Counted from the first letter of the stretch, positions 8,681 to 18,339 are shown. The stretch is 64,000 nucleotides of DNA from an uncultured Cohaesibacter sp. (GCF_963666525.1 NZ_OY762905.1:1178001-1242000), one strand, 5' to 3'. Made by a program: numbers and translations. The notes: generated from the sequence alone by a model not told the origin.

Positions 8681-9502
8681 ATGGATCAAAGCCGGATAAA
8701 CAGCTCCCCTCTCCTGGCTCCCTATGCAAAGACCTTCACAGACGGGGTCACCATAGACCGTGATCTGCTTTCTGGTCTGGCATCCCGATCCAGATTGTAT
8801 CTGATCTTCATCCAGCCTCGCTCAGGATCGACCTGGCTCTGCGAACTGCTCAAATCCACTGGCACACTGGGCAATCCGCAGGAATGGTTCAATGAGCGGT
8901 TCATCACAAACACCAACGTCCGGCTGGATGGCAAACCACCCAAGCTGCGCGGAACGGCAGATATCAATGCCTATATACACGATATCGTTGAAGAAACCGG
9001 AGGAACCGCAGGGGTCCAACTCTCCTACTGGCATGCGCTGGCGCTTTCGCAGCTTGCAACCGCCGGCCTGCCAATGGACAAGATGGTGCAGTTCTATCTG
9101 AGACGGCGGGATGTCATCTCACAGGGCATTTCCCTTTTCAAAAGTGCGAATACCGGATACTGGCATTCTTATCAGGAGAACCCGGAAGTCCTCGACGACG
9201 TCTCGTTCGACAAACAGGGCTGCATTGCCAAGATTGCACAGATCGTCAATGCGGAAATCAAGTTCAAACAGATGTTTGCCAACTGCAAGCTTGCCCCGAT
9301 ACCACTCTATTACGAAGATATCTGCGCCGCCCCACTTGCAAGCCTGCAGTCGATTGCCGCGCACATCGGCGGCCCCGTACCACAAGCCCTGCCAGCGACA
9401 GAATTGGTGCAACTGCGAAACGACAAGACTGCGCATTGGAAATGCGAGCTGGAAAGCGATCCGCAAGTCATGGATTTAATGGCGCAAAGACCAGGCTTCT
9501 AG
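8681..9502 (+). CDS. Stf0-family sulfotransferase
   Basis: The 273-residue protein carries the PAPS 5'-phosphosulfate loop IQPRSGSTWLCELLKSTG (residues about 38-55) and the 3'-phosphate-binding region YLRRRDVISQGISLFKS, in the order found in Stf0, the trehalose 2-sulfotransferase family. It would transfer sulfate from PAPS to a sugar hydroxyl, giving a sulfated glycolipid or polysaccharide. ATG 8681 is chosen because AAGAAGG (8664-8670) is well placed; the frame extends upstream to 8525 across a tandem duplication without a start signal. The acceptor is unknown. It directly follows the RTX gene, but with a 446-bp gap. Confidence 0.82.
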   Translation: MDQSRINSSPLLAPYAKTFTDGVTIDRDLLSGLASRSRLYLIFIQPRSGSTWLCELLKSTGTLGNPQEWFNERFITNTNVRLDGKPPKLRGTADINAYIHDIVEETGGTAGVQLSYWHALALSQLATAGLPMDKMVQFYLRRRDVISQGISLFKSANTGYWHSYQENPEVLDDVSFDKQGCIAKIAQIVNAEIKFKQMFANCKLAPIPLYYEDICAAPLASLQSIAAHIGGPVPQALPATELVQLRNDKTAHWKCELESDPQVMDLMAQRPGF

Positions 9503-9779
9503 ACGTGGCCATTCATCACCGGACAATCCAGACCAAAGGATTTTGGAGATCCGGACCGACAAAGGGGATGCCCCGAGTAGTACGAGTAGTATGAGAGGGT
9601 CAATCAAACACCCTTTTCTCGCCTGCCTCTGCCAATGACTGGCGCCCTTTGAAACGCGGGAAGAGCGATGGGGTCATTCTCGCGCAAAAGACGCATGAAA
9701 TCGCCCCTCACCCGCCCGGTCACTGAATCGGGTCTTCATGGGGAGATTGCAAGCCCATGCGTCTTTGCAAGAGTGACGC

Positions 9780-10877
9780 CTACGCCGACATTTCCAGCAT
9801 CGTGACGGCTCTTTCATCATCGGTGAAAAGATGAACACGGGACTTGTTGAAGCTGAATTCTTCGACATCCCCCTTATGCACGATGGCATCGCCATCCAGC
9901 TCAGCCGTCAGGGTTTGTCCATTGAGGGTGCCGTAAACATAGGTCGTGCCACCCAGTTCCTCGACGACTTCAGCCGGGAAAGACAACGAGATGTCACCAG
10001 AGCTGCCGGTTGTCAGGTGTTCCGGCCGGATGCCCAGCTCCAACGGCTGTCCCGGCTGCAACCCGGCCGTATCAACCGCCAGCGTTATCTCTTCGCTGTC
10101 CGTCAATGCCAGGGTCACAGTCTTGTCTCCCAGAGCCTTGATGGTGACGGGCAGGAAATTCATTTTGGGCGACCCGATGAAGCCTGCAACAAACTTGTTG
10201 GCGGGCGTGTGATAAAGCGCCATCGGCGTACCAACCTGTTCGATGGCCCCGTCGCGTAACACCACGATCTTGTCCGCCATGGTCATCGCCTCGACCTGAT
10301 CGTGTGTCACATAGATCATCGTATTGCCGAGCTTTTCATGCAGACGGGAAATTTCGATGCGCATCTGCACACGCAATTCGGCGTCCAGATTGGAAAGAGG
10401 TTCGTCGAACAGGAACACCTTGGGCTGGCGAACGATCGTGCGGCCGATGGCAACGCGCTGGCGCTGACCGCCGGAAAGCTGGCGCGGTTTGCGATCCAGC
10501 AGTTCGTTCAGCTTGAGAATCTCGGCTGCTTCATTGACGCGCGCCTCGATAAATTCCTTGCTCTTGCCCGCAACCTCCAGTCCGAAGCTCATGTTCTCAT
10601 AGACCGTCATATGCGGATAGAGGGCGTAGGACTGAAACACCATGGCAATGCCCCGGGCACTGGCCTTGGCATCGGTCACGCAGTCGCCATCAATGAAGAT
10701 TTCTCCTTCCGTGACCTCTTCAAGTCCGGCGATCAGGCGCAGCAAGGTCGACTTGCCGCAACCTGACGGCCCGACAAACACGATGAATTCGCCATTCTTG
10801 ATGTCAAGGTCGACGCCATGAATGGTCTCGACGGCACCAAAGCGCTTAACGACCGTTTCCAGCTTTACGTCAGCCAC
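9780..10877 (-). CDS. Sugar ABC transporter ATP-binding protein (UgpC/MsmK type)
   Basis: The 365-residue protein has Walker A GPSGCGKST (residues about 36-44), Q-loop, signature LSGGQRQRVAIGR, Walker B VFLFDEPLSNLD and switch His (YVTHDQVEAM), followed by the C-terminal OB-like regulatory domain found in the MalK/UgpC group. Two such subunits drive import through the two permeases encoded upstream in the same operon. It is the last gene of the operon, 14 bp after the IclR-family regulator. The substrate is probably an oligosaccharide, uronide or related compound. Confidence 0.92.
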   Translation of the reverse strand: MADVKLETVVKRFGAVETIHGVDLDIKNGEFIVFVGPSGCGKSTLLRLIAGLEEVTEGEIFIDGDCVTDAKASARGIAMVFQSYALYPHMTVYENMSFGLEVAGKSKEFIEARVNEAAEILKLNELLDRKPRQLSGGQRQRVAIGRTIVRQPKVFLFDEPLSNLDAELRVQMRIEISRLHEKLGNTMIYVTHDQVEAMTMADKIVVLRDGAIEQVGTPMALYHTPANKFVAGFIGSPKMNFLPVTIKALGDKTVTLALTDSEEITLAVDTAGLQPGQPLELGIRPEHLTTGSSGDISLSFPAEVVEELGGTTYVYGTLNGQTLTAELDGDAIVHKGDVEEFSFNKSRVHLFTDDERAVTMLEMSA

Positions 10878-10891
10878 GGTGTCCCTCCCAT

Positions 10892-11602
10892 TTATTGATC
10901 ATAGTTTTCTATCTTGGCCACCAGCCTTTTGAGCTCGGCGACACGCCCATCCAGCTCGTCGGCTTCCACCTCGAAATCGGTAAAAGCGATGGCTGCCTTG
11001 GCGCCGCCCACAAAGAACGTGCAGGCGATATTGTTGATCTTGCCGTTTGATCCGGTGCAGCAGGCATAGCCCTTGGCACGGGCATTGGCGACGGCAATGC
11101 GCATCGCCACCTTTTGCTCCTCTGGCCAGTGATCGATGGTCTGGGCCAGTTCCTCATCATCCATTTCCGCCAACAGAGCCATGCCGATGGACGATTGAGA
11201 GGAAGGATAGAGATGATAACCACCAAGCCCATCGGCCGGATCCTGATGAGCCAGAGCGTGATACATGTAAACCACGGAATCCTGCCAGAGCACACCGATA
11301 GCCAGCGTCCTGTCATCGAACGGCGTGTTGATCGCAACCTTTGTTGCGGCTCGGAACAGCGCCGATGAATGGAAACTCTGCGCCGCCAGAACATGCACGA
11401 CAGGGCCTGGCATGTATTTTTTCTGGGCGTTCTGCTCGGCCATGCCGATGCTTTTGAGCGTGCGCAGCAAACGGTTGACCTTGATGATATTGAGATCGAG
11501 CTTTTCCGACAGTTCCTTGTTGCCCAGCGGCCGACCAGCGATCGTCAGTTCCTGAAAGCAACGAATTCCGTCGATGAGACTCTGATTGGGTTGCGATGAC
11601 AT
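10892..11602 (-). CDS. IclR-family transcriptional regulator inside the sugar operon
   Basis: The 236-residue protein has an N-terminal winged helix (residues about 7-60: GRPLGNKELSEKLDLNIIKV NRLLRTL) and the C-terminal IclR effector domain, with AACCTGSNGKINNIACTFF-like features near residue 180. It sits between the second permease and the ATPase gene and so is co-transcribed with the transporter it probably controls. The best operator candidate is the dyad at 17004-17035, at the head of the operon. IclR proteins may activate or repress; the dyad overlaps the ribosome binding site of the first gene, which favours repression. Confidence 0.85.
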   Translation of the reverse strand: MSSQPNQSLIDGIRCFQELTIAGRPLGNKELSEKLDLNIIKVNRLLRTLKSIGMAEQNAQKKYMPGPVVHVLAAQSFHSSALFRAATKVAINTPFDDRTLAIGVLWQDSVVYMYHALAHQDPADGLGGYHLYPSSQSSIGMALLAEMDDEELAQTIDHWPEEQKVAMRIAVANARAKGYACCTGSNGKINNIACTFFVGGAKAAIAFTDFEVEADELDGRVAELKRLVAKIENYDQ

Positions 11603-11616
11603 GGTTTCCCCCTTGC

Positions 11617-12453
11617 CTATTTCACTGCGCCCGATGTCACGCCACCGATGAACTGCTTTTGCAGGATGGCAAACACCAGCACAACCGGCGCGGCGGCCAG
11701 GAAGGAAGCGGCCATCGCCCCGCCCCAGTCGGCGTTATTCTCGTTGATATAACGAAGCAGCAGGCCCGGTCCAATGGTTCTATTTTCTTCGGATGTGATC
11801 AACGTCATAGAATAGAGCAGATCATTCCACGACCACATGAAGGCATAGAGCGTCACCGTGATGAACGCCGGCAGGGAAATCGGCATGACGATACGCCGGA
11901 AGATCTTGAAATTGCTGGCACCGTCAACCTTTGCCGCCTCTATGAGCTCATTGGGCACCTGCTTGAAATAGCTATACATCATGTAGGTCGAGACCGGCAG
12001 GGCAAAGACGATATAGGAGATCGTCAAACCGAGCCGTGTATCGAGCAGCCCAACAGCCTGAAGCATCGGATAAATCGAGATCAACAGCACACCGAAGGGA
12101 AACATCTGAGCCGACAGGATCAACAGCATCAACGGCTTCTTGACCGGATAGTCGAACTTGGCGAAGGAATAGCCCGCCAGTGCTGCCAGAATGGCATTGA
12201 GCAGAGCCGAGGAACTCGACGTGATCAGCGAGTTGCCCAGTTGCAGCAGGATATTCCCATCCATGATGGCAGAAACGAAATGGCCCAGAAAGGGATGAGC
12301 GGGAAACAGCGTCGGTTGCAGGCTGTACAGCTCGCCATTGTCCTTGAAGGCACTGATCAGCGCCCAGTAGACCGGAAAGAAAAGAAAGAAGGCGATCAGC
12401 ACCAGCAGGAAGGAAAATCCGAGTTTCTCTTTCCACGTACGCAGTTCAAACAT
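11617..12453 (-). CDS. Carbohydrate ABC transporter permease (MalG-type)
   Basis: The 278-residue membrane protein has about six transmembrane segments and the cytoplasmic EAA loop PNELIEAAKVDGASNFKIFR that contacts the ATPase. The first segment (FSFLLVLIAFFLFFPVYWAL) and overall length fit the MalG/CUT1 group. It starts 3 bp after the end of the MalF-type gene, so the two are translationally coupled. Confidence 0.92.
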   Translation of the reverse strand: MFELRTWKEKLGFSFLLVLIAFFLFFPVYWALISAFKDNGELYSLQPTLFPAHPFLGHFVSAIMDGNILLQLGNSLITSSSSALLNAILAALAGYSFAKFDYPVKKPLMLLILSAQMFPFGVLLISIYPMLQAVGLLDTRLGLTISYIVFALPVSTYMMYSYFKQVPNELIEAAKVDGASNFKIFRRIVMPISLPAFITVTLYAFMWSWNDLLYSMTLITSEENRTIGPGLLLRYINENNADWGGAMAASFLAAAPVVLVFAILQKQFIGGVTSGAVK

Positions 12454-12456
12454 GGC

Positions 12457-13377
12457 TCAGTCCTCCTTGAACAAGCTGCGCAGATAGTAGACAACGATCG
12501 GCATAAGGGTGAACACCCACAGCACGCCAATGGCGCTGGCCATGCCCAGATCCCAGTTCTCGAAGGCCTGCCGGAACACTTCAATCGACAACACCGAGGT
12601 GGCGCGGACCGGGCCGCCGCCCGTCAGGGCATAGATGATGTCGAACTGTTGCAGGTTGCCGATCATGCCGAGGGCACCGGTAACCAGAAACACCGGCTTG
12701 AGATGCGGCAGGATCAGCCTGCGAACGATGGTAAAATTGGAAGCCCCGACGATCCGGGCCGCCTCGATCTGCTGGAAGTCCATGCCTTGCAGCCCGGCAA
12801 GGAAGAAGGACATGAACAGAGGAATGGATATCCACGCACGGGTCAGGATCACCGCCATCATGGCGCCCACGTCGTTGGAAAGAAACTGAACCGGCTCACT
12901 GACAATGCCGATGCTCAGCAGGATGACATTGACGATGCCATATTTGCCATTCAGCATCCACGCCCAGATGAAGGCCGAAACGGTCGACGGCAGGATCCAT
13001 GGCAACAGCGTCATGGTGCGCAAGACACCGCGCCCGCGAAAATCCTGATACATCAGCAAGGCCCAGCATAGCCCGAGAACCATGGTCAGCAGCGTTGTGC
13101 CGACCACGAAGATCGCGGTTGTCACCCAGGAGCCCAAAACGTAAGGGTCTGTCAGAATGGTGACGAAGTTTTCAAAGCCGATGAAAGTCGGCTCCACGTC
13201 GTAAATCGTATATTGATAGAAGGCCATGGACATGGCGTCGATGAACGGATAGGCCACCATCACACCGAAGGCGATCATTGCCGGCACCAGAATGGCATAG
13301 GCAAAGAGCCTGTCTGCCCGTTTGAGGCTGCCCCTTTTCCGACCAGCCATAGCTGTCTTGTCTGAAACCATGACCAT
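12457..13377 (-). CDS. Carbohydrate ABC transporter permease (MalF-type)
   Basis: The 306-residue membrane protein has about six transmembrane segments and an EAA loop at QQIEAARIVGASNFTIVRRL. An N-terminal basic cytoplasmic segment precedes FAYAILVPAMIAFGVMVAYP. ATG 13377 is preferred because AGGAAGGA lies just upstream; an earlier in-frame start at 13398 lacks a site. It is paired with the MalG-type permease to form the CUT1-type heterodimer. Confidence 0.92.
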   Translation of the reverse strand: MVMVSDKTAMAGRKRGSLKRADRLFAYAILVPAMIAFGVMVAYPFIDAMSMAFYQYTIYDVEPTFIGFENFVTILTDPYVLGSWVTTAIFVVGTTLLTMVLGLCWALLMYQDFRGRGVLRTMTLLPWILPSTVSAFIWAWMLNGKYGIVNVILLSIGIVSEPVQFLSNDVGAMMAVILTRAWISIPLFMSFFLAGLQGMDFQQIEAARIVGASNFTIVRRLILPHLKPVFLVTGALGMIGNLQQFDIIYALTGGGPVRATSVLSIEVFRQAFENWDLGMASAIGVLWVFTLMPIVVYYLRSLFKED

Positions 13378-13400
13378 GGATCCTTCCTGTCTCACCAAGC

Positions 13401-14684
13401 CTAGTTCATGATCCGCTTGATGCGCTGTTCCATGTCAGCGGCAGCTGTTCTGGCGTCCTTTTTACCCAGAATGACCGACTGCACTTCCTCGCTGACAACG
13501 GCTACATAGTTGGAGCTGTTTTTCAGTGGAGACAATTCGTTGCGTTTTGGCAAGCCGAGAGAATTGTTCCAGTCGACAATGAACTGGTCGCTGGTCACCG
13601 CTTCATTGGCCCGAGCTGTGCTGGTCACGGGAATGGCACCAAGCTTGGCAAAATATTCAAGCTGCACCGCATCATTCATGGTGAGACCCGAGACAAATTT
13701 GGCCGCAGGGCTATCCTTGGAAAAGGCTCCATCGACTTTGGCTGCGTCGGTTTTCAGCATGATCAGCAAATGACCCCATTCCATCGAATGCGATGTCATG
13801 CCTTCCTTGAGAACAGGCGTCTCGATCGGATAGACGTTGACATCATAGGCTTCACCCTGACCGGAGAAATCGCGAGCAAAGCCCTTTGCGACCGGCGCAT
13901 CGAAATAGAAGGCGGTCTTGCCCTGCCCGAACTGACGTCTTGCCGCGCCACGGTCTGTATCAAGAGACGCAAGCTTGTCGTCGATCAGGCCTTTCATGAA
14001 ATCGAGCGTTGCCACTGTGGCATCGGAATTGATGGTCAGATTGTCATTCTCATCGAAGATGGCACCACCATGCGCCCAGAGCCAGAGCTGGAAATCTGAA
14101 GAGATCAGGTTGTTGTCTTTGGTCATCATGGCATAGGGCGTGCTTTCAGGATCAGCCGCCTTGACCTTTTTGAGATCGGCAACAAAGGCATCAAGGGTCT
14201 TGGGCGTCTCTTCTACGCCAGCGGCCGACAACACCGCCTTGTTGGAGACAAGGCTGATGGAGCCGATATTCCACGGCATGCCATATTGCTTGCCCTTGAA
14301 CTGACCCGCAGCCAGCACTGCGGCCGGGAACATGCTTTCCAGATAGTCCTTGCCGTACAATTCATTGAAATCGACAAGATTTGGCAACTGGGCAAAGGTC
14401 GGCAACCATTTGGCCGAACTCTGATAGACATCGAGGTCCTGCTTGGTGCGCACGCGCAGGAAGACATTCTTCTGCATGTCCCCCCAGGAACTGGACAAGA
14501 CATTGACCTTGACGCCGGTCTGATCAATCAATCCCTGCACAATGGCCGCGTTGCTGGGTTCGGCCGTGACCCAATTGAGAAAGGTAATGTCGTCCTTGGC
14601 CGAAGCCACAACAGAGAATGCGCCAGTGGCCAGAACCGACAGCGCAGCCGTCGCTGCCAGTCTGGTAAGCTTTGTTCTTTTCAT
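13401..14684 (-). CDS. Sugar ABC transporter substrate-binding protein
   Basis: The 427-residue periplasmic protein has a Sec signal (LAATAALSVLATGAFSVVASA, cleavage near residue 30) followed by a family 1 extracellular solute-binding fold: FLNWVTAEPSN at the mature start, the hinge SPAAKFVSGL region and KRIMN at the end. The start ATG 14684 has GGAGGAG at 14694-14700, nine bases upstream; the open frame extends further but would lose the signal peptide position. It is the second gene of the operon, followed by the two permeases. Ligand unknown; the partner FAD enzyme gives no clear hint. Confidence 0.9.
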   Translation of the reverse strand: MKRTKLTRLAATAALSVLATGAFSVVASAKDDITFLNWVTAEPSNAAIVQGLIDQTGVKVNVLSSSWGDMQKNVFLRVRTKQDLDVYQSSAKWLPTFAQLPNLVDFNELYGKDYLESMFPAAVLAAGQFKGKQYGMPWNIGSISLVSNKAVLSAAGVEETPKTLDAFVADLKKVKAADPESTPYAMMTKDNNLISSDFQLWLWAHGGAIFDENDNLTINSDATVATLDFMKGLIDDKLASLDTDRGAARRQFGQGKTAFYFDAPVAKGFARDFSGQGEAYDVNVYPIETPVLKEGMTSHSMEWGHLLIMLKTDAAKVDGAFSKDSPAAKFVSGLTMNDAVQLEYFAKLGAIPVTSTARANEAVTSDQFIVDWNNSLGLPKRNELSPLKNSSNYVAVVSEEVQSVILGKKDARTAAADMEQRIKRIMN

Positions 14685-14721
14685 TTCCCGATACTCCTCC
14701 CGAGAGTTCCATTGGATTTGA

Positions 14722-16992
14722 TCACTCCACCCGCAGACCGAGCAGGGCAACCGGTTGGCCTTGAGAATTGCGTAAGTGCGCCACGAGCTGCCGGACGGGG
14801 CGACCTTCCGGCAAGGCAAAATGCAGAACCGCCTGCCGGTTGCCGGAGAACTGCGCAACAAGTTCTCCATCAGCAAGAATCTCGCCTTCATGGACAAGAT
14901 GCGGCATGATCCGGTCGTGATGATGGTACTGAACGCTCTCCAGCGGATGATCATAGTCGCAATCCGCATAGAGGATCAGCGTTCGGGCGACGACGGGCTC
15001 TGGCCATTCCAGCGACAGCACTGCCTCCCTGTCGTCCCATGCGGCAACCCAGGCATTGGGGCCGGAGGTCGGACGCAACGCCCCCGTGAGCAGATTGTCC
15101 TTGGCAAAGACATGCAAAGGCGACTGATGATCCTTGGTTGAAAAGGCCACAAGCTTGCCAACCGGGCGGCGTTCCGGCACCCAGAAGTCGAAGCTGTCGA
15201 CGCCCAGACCTTCCGGAGCCTCTTGCCGCTCTTGCGTGCTGACCTTCTTCAGCCCGCCCTTTTTCACGGTGACAAGGCCAGTCAGTAAAGCATTGCTCTG
15301 CCCCACCGATACATGACCGTTCTTGAGGAAGCAGACAAACAGATACTGCGCCTTGCCGTTGCTGGAGAGTGGAATGTCAATGCTGCCCTCGCCCTTGGCA
15401 AGAGCAAACCGATAACTGGCAACCAGCTCTTCCGGGGTATGATTACCCGCCTTTTGCGAAAGACGCAGTTCAACGGTCAGCTCGGAATCGGCATCAGCCA
15501 GCACGGGCACGGAAATGGTGTGGTCAAGCGGACCGGGCAGCAATTGGGCAAGGTCGGCGACAAGCGGCTTCCAGCCGGCGTCATGGGGCAATCCGTCCAG
15601 AGCCAATTCGCTGGAAACAGTAAGCTCGGCATCGAGGGCAAGATTATCCTCAGCTAGGGCATCATACAGCGGCACGTAATGGCCATTGGCAGACAGGCGG
15701 CTTTTCAGAAGCCCGATATGCTCGGGACGCGCCAGCTCACGCGGCGTGATCTGGCGTTTGAGGCAAAGACTGGCCGCCGTGCCGATCGCCTGCCCGACAG
15801 CAGAGGACGTTGCCATCACCCGGGTTGAGCCAAAAGCCACATGAGAGGCTGAAAGCAGGCGCCCGTTGATAAACAGATTTTCGATGTTGCGGCTATACAT
15901 GCTGCGAAACGGAATGCCGTAGGCGCCCTTGGCATGATACTGGTTGCAGCCACCGCGTTGACTGTAGACACCATCTGCCGGGTGCAGATCGATGGACCAG
16001 CCGCCATGGCTGATGTTGTCTTCATGCTCGACCTGCTCGACGATGTCACGCTGACGCATGATATAGTCCCCTTCAGCACGACGACTTTCGCGCTTGCCGG
16101 GAATCGTGCCGACCCATTCCAGCGTCAGGTTGGCACTTTCGGGAAAGTTGCCGGAATTCTTGATATAATCCCAAACGCCGAAGACTATCTTCTGCAACTC
16201 TGCCTTGATCTCTTCCGACTGGTGAATGGTATCAAGCCGTCCACCCCATTCGATCCACCACAGCGAACAGCCCTGCTCTGAGGCAGCGAAATTCCGGTAG
16301 CGAGGGATCAGCTTCTCGACATCCTTCAAGGCAAAATCCGGGGCTACATAATCGACCGGATGACCGACATCCTTGGAATAGAAATAGAGCGAATGGCCCA
16401 ACAGAGCGCCGTAATCATCACCGGGAGCCATCGGCTCATCAAATTCGGAGGCATCTTCCGCCCCCATGCGATAGGCCGCACCAGACAGATGCACGAGAAT
16501 GCCGTCACCGCTGGAATCGGCAAAATAGCTGCCTTGCAGATGATACATCGTGCCATTCTGCGCGTTGAAGGCATGGACTTTGCGAACCCTGTTACCATCC
16601 ATTTCCGCATGAAACACAACCGTGTTGACCAACACGGTGATATTGTCTTCACGGGCCACCCAGTCCTGAATGATGGTATCAACGACCACCGGATTGCCAC
16701 CATGGTTACGGAACTGGTTTTCCAGCAGGATCTCGTTGATGATCCCTCCTTCGCGCGCCCATCTGTTGTTGTTGCCGCCGTGCGATGTCGCGCCCAGTAT
16801 CCAGAGCCGGATCTCGCTCGATGCATTACCGCCCAAGACCGGACGATCCTGCACCAACACCACCTTCGCCCCCTCTCTGGCAGCTGCGATGGCAGCGCAG
16901 GTTCCAGACAGGCCACCACCAACGACAACCAGATCGGCCTCAAGGTCCACTGTCCTGAGGTCACGCGGACCTGCGGCATCCTCCAGAATCAT
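14722..16992 (-). CDS. FAD-dependent oxidoreductase (FAD_oxidored family) with C-terminal beta-rich domain
   Basis: The 756-residue protein has an N-terminal Rossmann FAD-binding motif ADLVVVGGGLSGTCAAIAAA, the glycine-rich LGGNASSEIRLWILGA, and later NLFINGRLLSASHVAFGSTR and a second nucleotide-contact region (MATSSAVGQAIGTAA). This matches the PF12831 family found beside carbohydrate genes. Residues about 470-756 form an extra region likely to be beta-sandwich. No signal peptide is seen, so it is cytoplasmic. ATG 16992 with GGAGGAC just upstream is a better start than the TTG at 17004. It is the first gene of the ABC-transporter operon and probably modifies the imported compound. The reaction is unknown. 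Confidence 0.82.
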   Translation of the reverse strand: MILEDAAGPRDLRTVDLEADLVVVGGGLSGTCAAIAAAREGAKVVLVQDRPVLGGNASSEIRLWILGATSHGGNNNRWAREGGIINEILLENQFRNHGGNPVVVDTIIQDWVAREDNITVLVNTVVFHAEMDGNRVRKVHAFNAQNGTMYHLQGSYFADSSGDGILVHLSGAAYRMGAEDASEFDEPMAPGDDYGALLGHSLYFYSKDVGHPVDYVAPDFALKDVEKLIPRYRNFAASEQGCSLWWIEWGGRLDTIHQSEEIKAELQKIVFGVWDYIKNSGNFPESANLTLEWVGTIPGKRESRRAEGDYIMRQRDIVEQVEHEDNISHGGWSIDLHPADGVYSQRGGCNQYHAKGAYGIPFRSMYSRNIENLFINGRLLSASHVAFGSTRVMATSSAVGQAIGTAASLCLKRQITPRELARPEHIGLLKSRLSANGHYVPLYDALAEDNLALDAELTVSSELALDGLPHDAGWKPLVADLAQLLPGPLDHTISVPVLADADSELTVELRLSQKAGNHTPEELVASYRFALAKGEGSIDIPLSSNGKAQYLFVCFLKNGHVSVGQSNALLTGLVTVKKGGLKKVSTQERQEAPEGLGVDSFDFWVPERRPVGKLVAFSTKDHQSPLHVFAKDNLLTGALRPTSGPNAWVAAWDDREAVLSLEWPEPVVARTLILYADCDYDHPLESVQYHHHDRIMPHLVHEGEILADGELVAQFSGNRQAVLHFALPEGRPVRQLVAHLRNSQGQPVALLGLRVE

Positions 16993-17003
16993 GACGTCCT
17001 CCA

Positions 17004-17035
17004 ATTTCTATAATTGAAATATCTATTATAGAAAT
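17004..17035. promoter_or_regulatory. Operator-like dyad ahead of the FAD/sugar-transport operon
   Basis: Perfect 11-bp arms ATTTCTATAAT (17004-17014) and ATTATAGAAAT (17025-17035) are spaced by 10 bp, so the arm centres are 21 bp apart, two helical turns. The dyad starts 12 bases upstream of the FAD gene start codon. It is the best candidate site for the IclR-family protein encoded in the operon. Confidence 0.65.
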
Positions 17036-17313
17036 CATTTGGTCAAACTGAAATCGCCCTGGCTGACAAAAAGATGCTTCATGACGTGGAAAAGTGATAC
17101 CCCGCCTCGCTTGTCGATAGGCAAGAAAGGTAAAAACAAGGCAATAAAATCAGCTGGTTAAATAGAAATTTCGAAGCAAGACGGGGACTGGGGACAGCAC
17201 ACCCGACAAAAGCACGACAAGGCAGAGGAAGCTGCGCACCACCTATGAAGGAGACACCGTATCGCACCGATCCCTCATCTCAGACCTCGACGCCCCATCC
17301 CAAGGGCACAAGA
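17036..17313. other. Gap between the DUF4424-like gene and the sugar operon
   Basis: About 280 bases on top of the dyad at 17004-17035. It should hold the operon promoter, read leftward. I see no gene and no clear terminator. Confidence 0.5.
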
Positions 17314-18339
17314 TCATTCTAGCGTCAGCCAGTAAATCTGAAGGTCGTCAGGCGGATCCTTGATAAGCCCGGACGTATAGGGCACATCGTCATCACTGAA
17401 CCGATAGTGACCGGCCTGGTCCTTTTCAAACCTGCCGACACCACAAATGCCAGCCATCAGATCGCCATCAGACAATATGACTTCGATGTCCCACGTCCCA
17501 TTGGCAGAACCCCAATGCGCAAAGGGCCGCATCAGAACCGGAAGCTCGAAAACGCGATTTGGCACGAAATTTTCGTTTTTGAACAGCGAGACAACCTTTG
17601 CATCCTCTTCCCCGCTCAGGCACAACTGCCTGCGATCATACATATCGATCCCCAGTCCGATGTCCTCCCCGATTTTCATCAGGGAATCGACCAGTTCGCC
17701 ATATGCAGGAAGCAGTTCAATGCGGATATGCGTGAAGGACTTCGCCTCGAAGGACTGACGCCAATAATAGGTCGCCTCGATACCCCAACCGTTCCATCGA
17801 CCGGGAACCATGCCCTTGTCCTTGAGAGCCTGAACAGCATCAGGAGGTGCGGAGGCCAAAAGCCCAAGCGTCTTCTCCGATACCGGATGCAGCGGCAAAC
17901 CTGCGGCCTTGACCAGATCGGAAACATCCAGTTGATGATAAAGAGCACGAAGCTCAACGTTCGGGATGATTTCCCTACCCTCGACAAAAACCCGCACGCC
18001 CAACGGGCGATCGCCAAACAAATCAGGACGATCATTGACCATGTCCCAATGATCTGAAATGAATGGCAACGGCAGGTAGAGGGTGGAAACGGCATCGGCA
18101 CCACCATAATTCTCGATCTTCATCTCATAGGAGACAAGCTCCCGGCTGATCGAAATGGAAGTGTGCCGAACATAAAGATCCTTGTTCATGCCCAATTGCG
18201 GCATGGTCAGTGGTAGTGGAGAATACACAGGCCCATCATAGGCGAGACCGGCACCCGTGAGCAGGATGAGCAAACCGACAGCGACACTCATCAGAGAAGC
18301 AAGGTTTGACGGGATACTGGAGAAACGGAAAATCTTCAT
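17314..18339 (-). CDS. Secreted DUF4424-like protein of unknown function
   Basis: The 341-residue protein has a hydrophobic N-terminal signal (LASLMSVAVGLLILLTGAGLAYD) and a mature part rich in beta-strand. It contains the pattern ISISRELVSYEMKIENYGGADA ... LYLPLPF, which resembles the DUF4424 secreted family where an N-terminal immunoglobulin-like fold is preceded by an MNxDLxxR/S motif. GGAGGGA lies just upstream of ATG 18339. It lies upstream of the sugar operon on the same strand, with a 320-bp gap, so co-transcription is doubtful. The family call is by overall pattern only. Confidence 0.55.
   Translation of the reverse strand: MKIFRFSSIPSNLASLMSVAVGLLILLTGAGLAYDGPVYSPLPLTMPQLGMNKDLYVRHTSISISRELVSYEMKIENYGGADAVSTLYLPLPFISDHWDMVNDRPDLFGDRPLGVRVFVEGREIIPNVELRALYHQLDVSDLVKAAGLPLHPVSEKTLGLLASAPPDAVQALKDKGMVPGRWNGWGIEATYYWRQSFEAKSFTHIRIELLPAYGELVDSLMKIGEDIGLGIDMYDRRQLCLSGEEDAKVVSLFKNENFVPNRVFELPVLMRPFAHWGSANGTWDIEVILSDGDLMAGICGVGRFEKDQAGHYRFSDDDVPYTSGLIKDPPDDLQIYWLTLE

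Noticed and set aside
9576-9620. CGAGTAGTA direct repeat and weak AGGGT/ACCCT hairpin after the sulfotransferase gene
   Set aside because: The stem is only five base pairs and the repeat nine bases; neither is strong enough to call.
11596-13071. Long open frame opposite the sugar permease genes
   Set aside because: It mirrors two clear membrane permeases, is rich in H, Q, R and D, and has no homology pattern.
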